Part shown: in pieces, positions 34,608 through 42,362 of the stretch
How the letters are laid out: each line of letters begins with the position of its first letter
Numbering within the stretch: the first letter of the stretch is position 1
Assembly (NCBI GenBank): GCA_046050465.1
Contig: JBJOPS010000024.1
Location: forward strand, 1-58,926
Length of the DNA stretch: 58,926 nt
Direction: 5' to 3'
DNA from: Egaibacter sp046050465
GTDB taxonomy: Bacteria > Pseudomonadota > Gammaproteobacteria > Burkholderiales > Burkholderiaceae_C
Made by a program: the position numbers and the translations under genes
The notes under the pieces: model-generated
What the model was told of the DNA's origin: nothing
Database searches by the model: none
Seen by the model: only the letters and a program-made list of their open reading frames with translations

Positions 34608-35612
34608 ATGTCCAAAAACATATCCCTCACCCGTTATCTCGTTGAGCAACAGCGTGAGGGCGGGTTGATCCCGTCGCAACTGCGACTGCTGCTGGAGGTG
34701 GTGGCTCGCGCCTGCAAAAGCATCAGCCAGGCGGTGAACAAGGGCGCCCTGGGCGGCGTTCTGGGTGCAACCGAGAGTGAAAACGTTCAGGGTGAAATCC
34801 AGAAAAAACTGGACATCATCGCCAATGAGGTTTTGATCGAAGCGAACGAATGGGGTGGCCACCTGGCAGCCATGGCCAGCGAGGAAATGGACAGCATTTA
34901 TCTGGTGCCCCACCGGTATCCGCAGGGCGAATACCTGCTGCTGTTTGACCCGCTGGACGGCTCCAGCAACATCGACGTGAACGTGAGCATCGGCACCATC
35001 TTCAGCGTGCTGGTCAAACCGGAAGGCTCCGGTGTTTCAGAGCAGGATTTTCTGCAACCCGGCAGCAAGCAGGTCGCAGCAGGTTACTGCGTTTACGGGC
35101 CACAAACCACGCTGGTACTGACCGTGGGTGATGGTGTGGCGATGTTCACGCTGGACCGGGAGCAGGGCTCGTTCGTGCTGACGCAGGAAAACGTGAAAAT
35201 TCCGCAGGACACGAAAGAATTTGCCATCAACATGAGCAATATGCGCCACTGGGATGCCCCGGTCAAGCGCTACATCGATGAATGCCTGCTTGGGCAGGCG
35301 GGCCCGAGGGGCAAGGACTTCAACATGCGCTGGATTGCCAGCATGGTGGCCGATGTACACCGCATCCTCACCCGCGGCGGCGTGTTCCTCTACCCATGGG
35401 ACAAACGCGAGCCGCACAAGGCCGGCAAGTTGCGCCTGATGTACGAGGCCAACCCCATGAGCTGGCTGATCGAGCAGGCGGGAGGCGCTGCGACCAACGG
35501 CAGGCAGCGCATTCTGGACCTTCAGCCCGGCCAGTTGCACGAGCGCGTGAGTGTCATTCTGGGATCAAAGAACGAAGTGGAACGCGTCACCCGCTACCAT
35601 AACGAGCCCTGA
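34608..35612 (+). CDS. fbp: Fructose-1,6-bisphosphatase, class I
   Basis: Hydrolyses fructose-1,6-bisphosphate in gluconeogenesis (and the Calvin cycle where present). The 334-residue protein has the metal-binding motif LFDPLDGSSNIDVNVSIGTIFSV (landmark near residue 118), a Glu in ASEEMD, and the substrate-binding GKLRLMYEANPMSWLIEQAGG. It follows pepN directly. A tRNA-Thr gene begins 40 bases after its stop. Confidence 0.97.
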   Translation: MSKNISLTRYLVEQQREGGLIPSQLRLLLEVVARACKSISQAVNKGALGGVLGATESENVQGEIQKKLDIIANEVLIEANEWGGHLAAMASEEMDSIYLVPHRYPQGEYLLLFDPLDGSSNIDVNVSIGTIFSVLVKPEGSGVSEQDFLQPGSKQVAAGYCVYGPQTTLVLTVGDGVAMFTLDREQGSFVLTQENVKIPQDTKEFAINMSNMRHWDAPVKRYIDECLLGQAGPRGKDFNMRWIASMVADVHRILTRGGVFLYPWDKREPHKAGKLRLMYEANPMSWLIEQAGGAATNGRQRILDLQPGQLHERVSVILGSKNEVERVTRYHNEP

Positions 35613-35632
35613 ACCAGCCATTGCAGGCAGGC

Positions 35633-35638
35633 TATAAT
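35633..35638 (+). promoter_or_regulatory. -10 element of the tRNA-Thr promoter
   Basis: A consensus TATAAT lies 14 bases before the tRNA 5' end, followed by GCGGC near the expected start point. The -35 region is poor. Confidence 0.5.
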
Positions 35639-35651
35639 TTGCGGCTTACCA

Positions 35652-35727
35652 GCCGGTGTAGCTCAGTCGGTAGAGCAGCTCATTCGTAATGAGAAGGTCG
35701 GGTGTTCGATTCATCTCTCCGGCACCA
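35652..35727 (+). tRNA. tRNA-Thr (anticodon CGU)
   Basis: A complete 76-base cloverleaf with encoded CCA. The acceptor GCCGGTG pairs with CTCCGGC except for one T-T mismatch at the sixth pair. The D arm is GCTCAGTCGGTAGAGC; the anticodon stem is CTCAT/ATGAG around TTCGTAA (anticodon CGT, reading ACG); the T arm is GGGTG/CATCT around TTCGATT, with G-T pairs. The 3' end from 35720 is the left copy of the island's 21-bp repeat. Confidence 0.95.
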
Positions 35728-35740
35728 CATATCAAAGACC
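35720..35740 (+). repeat. Left attachment site (attL) of the genomic island
   Basis: The 21 bases start CGGCACCACATATCAAAG and end ACC. They cover the last bases of tRNA-Thr plus 13 bases downstream and are repeated exactly at 51666-51686. A tRNA 3' end duplicated on both sides of foreign-looking DNA is the hallmark of integration at a tRNA gene. Confidence 0.9.
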
Positions 35741-35762
35741 CGAATTGCTCGGGTCTTTTTTT
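35735..35762 (+). terminator. Rho-independent terminator after tRNA-Thr
   Basis: AAGACCCGA and TCGGGTCTT form a stem around ATTGC, followed by a T run. The left arm of the hairpin lies partly within the 21-bp att repeat. Confidence 0.85.
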
Positions 35763-35973
35763 GTGCCCGTTTTCTCCCGGTGTTTGCGGGTAATTTCCAA
35801 GCCTGCCAAATCATCAGGACCACTTTTCCCCAAGATTTCAGCCCGGATAGACCACGCCGCAGTCTCAAGTCTCTGAATATGCGAGGAGCGTGCTGAGCCC
35901 ACTCTCTAGCATCCATGCGGGTTTGCGGGCAGTGGGTTGTCATGCAGGGTGGTGAGCACTTTGGCTTTCAAAC

Positions 35974-36441
35974 TCACTGGCCCATCTCCGCAAAGAGTGC
36001 CTCTTGCTCCTGCCAATCGTGGGGCAGCAACTTGCGCACAAAGAATTCAAAGGACAGCCCCACAGGACCCTTGCCCCGCGCAATCCGCTCCACCACACTG
36101 GGGGCCAGCCGTGCCATCTTCAGCGTCTTTTGGACCCGCATTTTTTCAAGTCCCTCCGCCTTGGCCAATTCCGAGATGTTGGTCACCCGGCCACTGTCGA
36201 GTAAATCCTGCCAGTACAGCGCACGCGAGAGCGCCTTGATCAGATTGGCATCCATCACCGCCTGCCAGTTGCGCTCACCATCGGGTTCCGTGGTCTGTCC
36301 GGGCCGGATGATGACCTTGTTGAACCGATGGCGCACGATGCGCATGGGAATCACCGTGGTCAGTTTCACACCGTCGCCACGGCCACTTTGAAGCAATTGG
36401 GCGTTGCCCGTTGCGGTGATTACACGTGTGGGCTTGCTCAT
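35974..36441 (-). CDS. Recombinase-associated HTH protein (ParB/KorB-like)
   Basis: A 155-residue protein. A helix-turn-helix-like segment, VTNISELAKAEGLEKMRVQK (residues about 88-107), resembles the ParB/KorB DNA-binding region, preceded by MDANLIKALSRALYWQDLL. Its start overlaps the stop of the serine recombinase by four bases (ATGA), a pairing I have seen downstream of such recombinases in proteobacterial islands (from memory). Possibly an accessory or regulatory factor for recombination. The 233 bases between attL and this gene show no other gene. Confidence 0.6.
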   Translation of the reverse strand: MSKPTRVITATGNAQLLQSGRGDGVKLTTVIPMRIVRHRFNKVIIRPGQTTEPDGERNWQAVMDANLIKALSRALYWQDLLDSGRVTNISELAKAEGLEKMRVQKTLKMARLAPSVVERIARGKGPVGLSFEFFVRKLLPHDWQEQEALFAEMGQ

Positions 36442-37335
36442 ACTTCCTCCATTTCTGCCATCTCTGCACCGATCGAGTTGGGTGCAAACTCGCTTGCCAG
36501 GGACGCCCAGCCGCTGGCACGCCATTCAATCTCTACGCTCTCATGGGTCAACTGCACCCGTTCAATCAACAAATTCACAATGCGTGACTGCTCCTGGGGG
36601 AACAAGGTGTTCCAGACCTGTGCCAGATTGCGCATGGCCAGCACTACGGAAGGCTCGTCTAATTGCGCCCCACTGCTGCGCACCGCATCCCAGACCGATT
36701 GGACTGTGGCTGGCGACTGCAATACTCCGAGCACCTGCTCAACCAACAGCGCTTCAATCTGATCTGCCGCCAGCGTGCCAAAGGTGTCTGCACCTTTGCC
36801 GAAGCGGTTGTTCTTGTTGTCCACGTAGTAGCGGTAGCGCTTACCGCCTGCAGCCCGCTTGGTCACGACGCTGGGCACCATGCGTTGCCCGTTGGGCGCG
36901 TACAGCAGTCCTTTGAGCAGGGCCGGTGGACTGTTGCGGGTCATGGTGGCCACGCGGCGTTCTCGCTCGTCCGTGTCTATAAAGGCCTGCACGGCGGCCC
37001 AAAGGGCTTTGTCCAAAATGGGTTCGCGCTGCCCCGGGAAACGTTTGCCCTTGTGGGGCATCTCTCCAATATAGAGGCAGTTGTGAATCACCTTGTAGAT
37101 GGCCTGCTTGCTAAATGGTTTGCCGGTCTTGGTGACCACCCCTTCCGCCATCAGGTCCCGCACCAAGTCCGTGGTGCCCTGGTAGCGCAAGTAGTCCCTG
37201 AAGATGCGCCGAACGAGTTGCGCCTATTCCGGCACCACCACCATCTTTCTATCCTGGACCCGGTAACCAATGGGCACCACGCCACCCATGGGTGATTGAT
37301 AAAGTCGCCATTCACGCTCTGAACGATCAGGAAGC
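36438..37335 (-). pseudogene. Serine recombinase, C-terminal part with an in-frame stop
   Basis: The open part (36438-37223) encodes the recombinase domain (VRRIFRDYLRYQGTTDLVRDLMAEGV, with SKQAIYKVIHNCLYIGEM; landmarks only) and a zinc-ribbon-like/C-terminal region (LKGLLYAPNGQRM... RYRYYVDNK). Upstream the same frame reads MGGVVPIGYRVQDRKMVVVPE, then a TAG at 37224-37226. The N-terminal resolvase domain with the catalytic Ser is missing; sequence beyond 37300 no longer looks like the family. A TTG at 37190 could start a 250-residue product, but it could not recombine DNA. Confidence 0.8.
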
Positions 37336-37398
37336 CAAGCTCTCTTATTGAAACAGGTGTCCGCCGAAGGCATCCACTGATAGACTCATAACGATTTA

Positions 37399-37413
37399 AG
37401 CCTACTTTTAGGC
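37399..37413 (+). promoter_or_regulatory. Small inverted repeat upstream of the island operon
   Basis: AGCCTACTTTTAGGC contains GCCTA and TAGGC as arms around CTTT, about 22 bases before the HTH gene at 37435. A plausible operator for the HTH protein; too small to be certain. Confidence 0.3.
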
Positions 37414-37434
37414 ATCAATCAGATCGTCAATGCC

Positions 37435-37641
37435 ATGAATTCCGAACCGTGGGTTACCGCACTTGACATCGCCCGGCATTTGGGCGTTGTAAAAGACACC
37501 GTTTACCGCTGGCGTGAACGCAAAGGCCTGCCTGCGCATCGTGTAGGGCGATTGTGGAAATTTCAGCTGTCCGAGGTGGATGACTGGGTACGCGCTGGCG
37601 GTGCCGATGACGACACAGAAAGCGGGAGCGAACAAGAATGA
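37435..37641 (+). CDS. Excisionase-type helix-turn-helix protein
   Basis: A 68-residue protein that is almost wholly a MerR-like/excisionase HTH (HTH_17): WVTALDIARHLGVVKDTVYRW (landmark, residues 6-26), RKGLPAHRVGRLWKFQLSEVDDWV, ending in an acidic tail. Small proteins like this often lead restriction or defence operons and may regulate them. It ends 14 bases before the ribosome binding site of the next gene, so they are probably co-transcribed. Confidence 0.85.
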   Translation: MNSEPWVTALDIARHLGVVKDTVYRWRERKGLPAHRVGRLWKFQLSEVDDWVRAGGADDDTESGSEQE

Positions 37642-37663
37642 GTTCAGTAGGAGGATGTATCGC

Positions 37664-39301
37664 GTGAGCATGGAAGGACAACTCCTCGACCAAAAGTCCT
37701 TGCGGGCGATAACCGGCAAGACGGCCGACTGGAACGAAGTCGCCAAAGATTGCATTGCGTTTGCCAATGCAACGGGTGGCCGCCTGCTGCTGGGCATAGA
37801 GGATGGTCAAAATGCACCACCGGCCGACCAACACATCTCGTCAGATCTACCCGACACACTGCGGCGCAAATTGACCGAACGCACTGTCAACGTAGCGGTG
37901 CTGCCTGATATTGTTACCGCCCCCAATGGCGGCCAGTACATCGAATTGCGCATTCCGCGCGCCATGGCCGTGGCGTCCACCACCGACGGCCGTTACTTCT
38001 TGCGTGTGGCAGACCAAAGCAAGCCCGTCACCGGCGATGACGTGATGCGGCTGGCCAGTGAGCGTGCCGCATGGCCGTGGGAAACGCAGACCACCTTGAA
38101 TATCCCGCGCAGTGAGGTAGATGCCAGCAAGCGCGACAAGCTACTGGCTGCCCTGCGTGCGTCCGACCGAGTCAAGTCCTCGGTCAAGGAAAAATCCGAC
38201 GACGAACTGCTTGATCACTATCAGCTTGCCCAAGGGCAGGACCTCACCAACTTGGGCGTGCTCTGCCTTGGTCGCCAGCATCACCGTGCCCAATTGACCA
38301 CGGCACCAGTCATTCAGTTCATCAAGTACGACGAACACGGGCAGAAGGTCAACAAGTTGGTTTGGGACGACCACACCCAGAGCCCGATGGAGCTGATCGA
38401 GGCGGTCTGGCTGGAGGTGCCCGACTTCCGCGAGCGCTATGAACTCCCCGATGGCCTGTATCGCCAGAACGTGCCCGCCTTTGATGAAATCGTGGTGCGT
38501 GAACTGCTGGTTAATGCGCTGGTCCATCGCCCCTACACCCAGCGTGGAGATATTTTTCTGAATCTGCATCCCGATCGGTTGGAGATGGTTAACCCCGGCC
38601 CACTGCCGCTGGGCGTTACACCGCAGAACGTGCTGCACACCACCGTGCGCCGCAATGAACATCTGGCTCGTCTCTTCCACGACCTGAAGCTGATGGAACG
38701 CGAAGGCAGCGGTTTCGACAAAATTTTCGAGGTGCTACTCTCGCAAGGCCGCCCGATGCCGGAGTTGATCGAAACCCACGACCGCGTGCAGGTCACGGTG
38801 CGTCGCCGGATCCTCAAGCCCGAAGTCATCGATTTCATTGCCAAGGCAGATCAGACCTATCAGCTCACGCAGCGCGAACGCATCGCACTGGGTTTGCTGG
38901 CCCAACACGACGCATTGACTGCCCGCGAACTCGCCGACACCCTAGATCTGCCCAGCGTCGAGGCTCTGCAGCCGTGGCTCAAACGATTGGTCGACTGGCA
39001 CTTGGTGCAGAGCGCCGGGCGTACCCAGGCGACGCACTATTTTGTTGACCCGAGCCTACTGCGCAGCCTGAAGTTCACCGGCGAGACTACCCTGAAGCGC
39101 ATTGAGCCACACCGCTTGGCGGCACTGGTGCTGGAAGACTTGCAGCGCTACCCACAATCTGCCATCAGCGAAATCCACCAGCGTATCGGTGGCGAAATTC
39201 ACCCCAAACAGGTGAAACGCGCTTTGGAGGAGCTGATCGAGCGCGGCGCTGTGCGCTTTAAGGGCAACAACCGCTGGCGGCGTTACTGGGCTATGCCATG
39301 A
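37664..39301 (+). CDS. AlbA_2/Schlafen-type putative DNA-binding ATPase protein
   Basis: About 545 residues. Residues about 1-130 are an AlbA_2 (AAA_4, Schlafen-core) domain: DWNEVAKDCIAFANATGGRLLLGIEDGQ. The middle has the RecG-like ATP-binding C-terminal region (RELLVNALVHRPYTQRGDIF, LMEREGSGFDKIFE), and winged-helix modules follow (ALTARELADTLDLPSVEALQ, SAISEIHQRIGGEIHPKQVK). AGGAGG lies 9 bases before a GTG at 37664; ATGs at 37655 and 37670 are alternatives. Such proteins often sit beside type I restriction genes; a regulatory or defence role is inferred. Confidence 0.75.
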   Translation: MSMEGQLLDQKSLRAITGKTADWNEVAKDCIAFANATGGRLLLGIEDGQNAPPADQHISSDLPDTLRRKLTERTVNVAVLPDIVTAPNGGQYIELRIPRAMAVASTTDGRYFLRVADQSKPVTGDDVMRLASERAAWPWETQTTLNIPRSEVDASKRDKLLAALRASDRVKSSVKEKSDDELLDHYQLAQGQDLTNLGVLCLGRQHHRAQLTTAPVIQFIKYDEHGQKVNKLVWDDHTQSPMELIEAVWLEVPDFRERYELPDGLYRQNVPAFDEIVVRELLVNALVHRPYTQRGDIFLNLHPDRLEMVNPGPLPLGVTPQNVLHTTVRRNEHLARLFHDLKLMEREGSGFDKIFEVLLSQGRPMPELIETHDRVQVTVRRRILKPEVIDFIAKADQTYQLTQRERIALGLLAQHDALTARELADTLDLPSVEALQPWLKRLVDWHLVQSAGRTQATHYFVDPSLLRSLKFTGETTLKRIEPHRLAALVLEDLQRYPQSAISEIHQRIGGEIHPKQVKRALEELIERGAVRFKGNNRWRRYWAMP

Positions 39302-39522
39302 AGAGGCTATCGGACAACGCACGTGATATCGGCGATAGCTGGGCGATAGAAAGTGGGCGATACGCTGACACTGGCCCAATGAATCAAAGGGTTCTATCGA
39401 CCATAGGCCATAAAGGCCGGGTGATAGAACTGGGACAACTTGCCGCAGCAACCCATTTACTGCGGCTCACGGCTCGCGCCTCGAACCTGAGCCCTATCGG
39501 ACGAATCGAAACTGGACTTTAG
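39298..39522 (+). CDS. Possible small protein between the AlbA_2 gene and hsdM
   Basis: A 74-codon frame whose ATG overlaps the upstream stop (ATGA) and whose stop lies 2 bases before hsdM. This is the spacing of a coupled gene, but the sequence (MKRLSDNARDIGDSWAIESG at the start) matches nothing I know and is compositionally unremarkable. It may only be a spacer that happens to be open. Confidence 0.3.
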   Translation: MKRLSDNARDIGDSWAIESGRYADTGPMNQRVLSTIGHKGRVIELGQLAAATHLLRLTARASNLSPIGRIETGL

Positions 39523-39524
39523 CG

Positions 39525-41081
39525 ATGACAAGCATTCAACAACGCGCCGAACTGCAACGCCGAATCTGGCAAATCGCCAACGATGTGCGTGGTGCCGTCG
39601 ACGGCTGGGATTTCAAGCAATACGTGCTCGGCACCCTGTTTTACCGCTTCATCAGCGAAAACTTTGCGGCCTACATCGAAGGCGGTGACGACAGCGTCAA
39701 CTATGCCGAACTGGCCGACAGCGTCATCACCCCGGAGATCAAAGACGACGCCATCAAGACCAAGGGTTATTTCATCTACCCCAGTCAGCTGTTTGCCAAG
39801 GTCGCTACCAGCGCCAACACCAACGAAAGCCTGAATACCGACCTGGCCGCCATCTTTGCCGCCATTGAAGCCTCCGCCAATGGGTACCCCTCCGAGCGCG
39901 ACATCAAAGGCCTGTTTGCCGATTTCGACACCACCAGCAACCGCCTGGGCAACACGGTGAAGGATAAAAATCTCCGCCTGGCCGCCGTGCTCAAAGGCGT
40001 GGCCGAGCTGAACTTTGCTGATTTCGAAGGCAGCAATATCGATCTTTTCGGCGATGCCTACGAATTTCTCATCTCCAACTACGCGGCCAACGCAGGCAAA
40101 TCGGGCGGCGAGTTCTTCACACCGCAGCAGGTTTCCAAGCTAATCGCCCAGCTGGCCATGTACGGTCAGACCAGCATCAACAAGATTTACGATCCGGCCT
40201 GCGGCTCCGGCTCGCTGCTGCTGCAAGCCAAGAAGCACTTCGATCAACACATCATCGAAGACGGTTTTTTTGGCCAGGAACTCAACCACACCACCTACAA
40301 CCTGGCGCGGATGAACATGTTCTTGCACAACGTCAACTACGACAAGTTCAACATCCAGCTGGGCGACACCCTCATCGGCCCCCACTTTGGCGACGACAAG
40401 CCTTTTGACGCCATCGTCTCCAACCCGCCGTACTCGGTGAAATGGAAGGGCTCGGACGACCCCACCCTCATCAACGACGACCGCTTTGCCCCGGCGGGCG
40501 TGCTGGCGCCAAAATCCAAAGCCGACTTCGCCTTTGTGCTCCACGCGCTCAGCTACCTCTCCAGCAAAGGCCGCGCCGCCATCGTCTGCTTCCCCGGCAT
40601 CTTTTACCGGGGTGGCGCGGAGCAGAAGATTCGCCAATATCTGGTGGACAACAACTATGTGGAAACGGTGATCTCGCTGGCATCCAACCTGTTCTACGGC
40701 ACCACCATCGCCGTGAACATTCTGGTGCTGTCCAAACACAAAACCGACACCACCACCCAGTTCATCGACGCCAGCGGCCTGTTCAAGAAGGAAACCAACA
40801 ACAACGTGCTGCGCGACTCGGACATCGAGCAGATCATGCAGGTGTTCGACAGCAAGGCGAATGTGGAGCACTTTGCCCAGTCCGTTCCTTTTGAGAAGGT
40901 GGCCACCAACGACTACAACCTGTCGGTCAGTAGCTACATCGACGCCAAGGACGACCGCGAAGTGGTGGACATTGCCCAGCTCAATGCCGAGCTGAAAACC
41001 ACCGTCAGCCGAATCGACCAGTTACGAAGAGACATTGATGCCATCGTCGCGGAGATTGAAGGCGAGGAGCTGGAGGCATGA
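39525..41081 (+). CDS. hsdM: Type I restriction-modification methyltransferase subunit HsdM
   Basis: Methylates adenine in the HsdS-chosen target and forms the M2S1 core. The 518-residue protein has the HsdM N-terminal helical domain (RRIWQIANDVRGAVDGWDFKQYVLG, landmark), the AdoMet site DPACGSGS at residues 223-230 and the catalytic NPPY at 300-303. Size and N-terminus match EcoR124-like type IC enzymes. It overlaps hsdS by four bases (ATGA). Confidence 0.97.
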   Translation: MTSIQQRAELQRRIWQIANDVRGAVDGWDFKQYVLGTLFYRFISENFAAYIEGGDDSVNYAELADSVITPEIKDDAIKTKGYFIYPSQLFAKVATSANTNESLNTDLAAIFAAIEASANGYPSERDIKGLFADFDTTSNRLGNTVKDKNLRLAAVLKGVAELNFADFEGSNIDLFGDAYEFLISNYAANAGKSGGEFFTPQQVSKLIAQLAMYGQTSINKIYDPACGSGSLLLQAKKHFDQHIIEDGFFGQELNHTTYNLARMNMFLHNVNYDKFNIQLGDTLIGPHFGDDKPFDAIVSNPPYSVKWKGSDDPTLINDDRFAPAGVLAPKSKADFAFVLHALSYLSSKGRAAIVCFPGIFYRGGAEQKIRQYLVDNNYVETVISLASNLFYGTTIAVNILVLSKHKTDTTTQFIDASGLFKKETNNNVLRDSDIEQIMQVFDSKANVEHFAQSVPFEKVATNDYNLSVSSYIDAKDDREVVDIAQLNAELKTTVSRIDQLRRDIDAIVAEIEGEELEA

Positions 41082-42361
41082 GTGGCGTCAGCTTTATTGA
41101 CAAACTGCTGGAAGGTCGTGAGTTCCAATGGAAGGCATTGGGAGATATTGGAGCTTTCATTCGTGGCTCAGGTATCCAGAAGTCGGACTTCACTGAGTCA
41201 GGTGCTGGCTGTATTCACTACGGCCAGATTCATACGCACTACGGCACATGGGCTACGGAAACCAAATCATTCATTGATCGCGATTTTTCTGCGCGGCTGA
41301 GAAAAGCGCATGCTGGCGATCTGGTAATTGCGACCACAAGTGAAGACGACGAGGCTGTAGCCAAAGCCGTCGCGTGGCTTGGGCTTGAAGATGTGGCGGT
41401 CAGCACGGATGCCTACATCTATCGACACACGATTAATCCCAAGTACATGTCGTACTTTTTTCAAACTGAGCTTTTCCAGTCGCAGAAGAAGCCACACATC
41501 ACAGGAACCAAGGTGCGTCGCATATCTGGCGACAACCTTGCAAAAATCCAAATTCCAATACCTTGTCCAGAAAACCACAAAAAATCGCTTGAAATCCAGG
41601 CCGAAATTGTCCGCATACTGGACACTTTCACCGGGCTTACAGCCGAGCTTACAGCCGAGCTTACAGCCGAGCTTACAGCCCGCGAAAAACAATACAACTA
41701 CTATCGCGACCAGTTGTTGAGTTTTGAAGACGGCGAAATGGAGTGGAAGACGTTGGGGGACGTAACCAAGAAATGGTATTCGGGTGGAACACCGACAGCT
41801 GGTGAACCAGAATATTACGAGGGTGGCAATATTCCTTGGCTAAGAACCCAAGAGGTTAAGTTTTCCGATATCGAGTCCACAGAAGTAAAAATAACTCAGG
41901 CTGCCGTTAAAAATTCGGCGGCAAAGTGGATTCCAGCGAATTGCGTAATTATTGCGATATCGGGGGCGACAGCAGGCAGGTCTGCGATCAATAAAATCCC
42001 CTTAACAACCAATCAGCACTGCGGTTGTTTGGAAATTGACAGCGCCAAGGCGTTATATCGCTATGTTTTCCATTGGGTAAGTTTTAATTATGAAAACATT
42101 AAGTCGCTTGGACAAGGTGCCAGGGGGGACCTCAATTCAACCATCATAAAGAATTTCAAGCTACCCATTCCCTACGCAGACGACCCCGAAAAGTCACTGG
42201 CCGAGCAAGGTCGTATCGTCTCCATGCTCGACAAATTCGACGCCCTGACCAACTCCCTCACCGAAGGCTTACCGCGCGAAATCGAGCTGCGCCAAAAGCA
42301 ATACGAGTATTACCGCGATCTACTGCTGAACTTCCCCAAGCCGGAAGAGATAGAGGCATAA
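41078..42361 (+). CDS. hsdS: Type I restriction specificity subunit HsdS, with TAEL repeats
   Basis: Sets the DNA target. The 427-residue protein has two target-recognition domains (residues about 15-165 and 220-370), each followed by a conserved region; these end in REKQYNYYRDQLLSF and RQKQYEYYRDLLLNF, as in type IC subunits. At the end of the first conserved helix residues 187-200 read LTAELTAELTAELT, encoded by 12-bp tandem repeats. Extra copies lengthen the spacer helix and hence the gap between half-sites. The second half is AT-rich relative to the chromosome, suggesting swapped recognition modules. Confidence 0.96.
   Translation: MSGVSFIDKLLEGREFQWKALGDIGAFIRGSGIQKSDFTESGAGCIHYGQIHTHYGTWATETKSFIDRDFSARLRKAHAGDLVIATTSEDDEAVAKAVAWLGLEDVAVSTDAYIYRHTINPKYMSYFFQTELFQSQKKPHITGTKVRRISGDNLAKIQIPIPCPENHKKSLEIQAEIVRILDTFTGLTAELTAELTAELTAREKQYNYYRDQLLSFEDGEMEWKTLGDVTKKWYSGGTPTAGEPEYYEGGNIPWLRTQEVKFSDIESTEVKITQAAVKNSAAKWIPANCVIIAISGATAGRSAINKIPLTTNQHCGCLEIDSAKALYRYVFHWVSFNYENIKSLGQGARGDLNSTIIKNFKLPIPYADDPEKSLAEQGRIVSMLDKFDALTNSLTEGLPREIELRQKQYEYYRDLLLNFPKPEEIEA
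41635..41680 (+). repeat. 12-bp tandem repeats in hsdS
   Basis: GCTTACAGCCGA is present three times exactly, followed by a ten-base fourth partial copy. Each unit adds four residues (L-T-A-E). In EcoR124 versus EcoDXXI/EcoR124-3, changing two to three such repeats changes the non-specific spacer by one base. Confidence 0.95.
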
Positions 42362-42362
42362 C

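Noticed and set aside
35680..35943. 87-codon frame on the minus strand across tRNA-Thr
   Set aside because: Its C-terminus (CRRDESNTRPSHYE) is the familiar artefact of translating a tRNA gene on the wrong strand.
41635..41680. hsdS tandem repeat as evidence of a broken gene
   Set aside because: The unit is 12 bases, keeps the frame and matches known TAEL repeats of functional type IC subunits.
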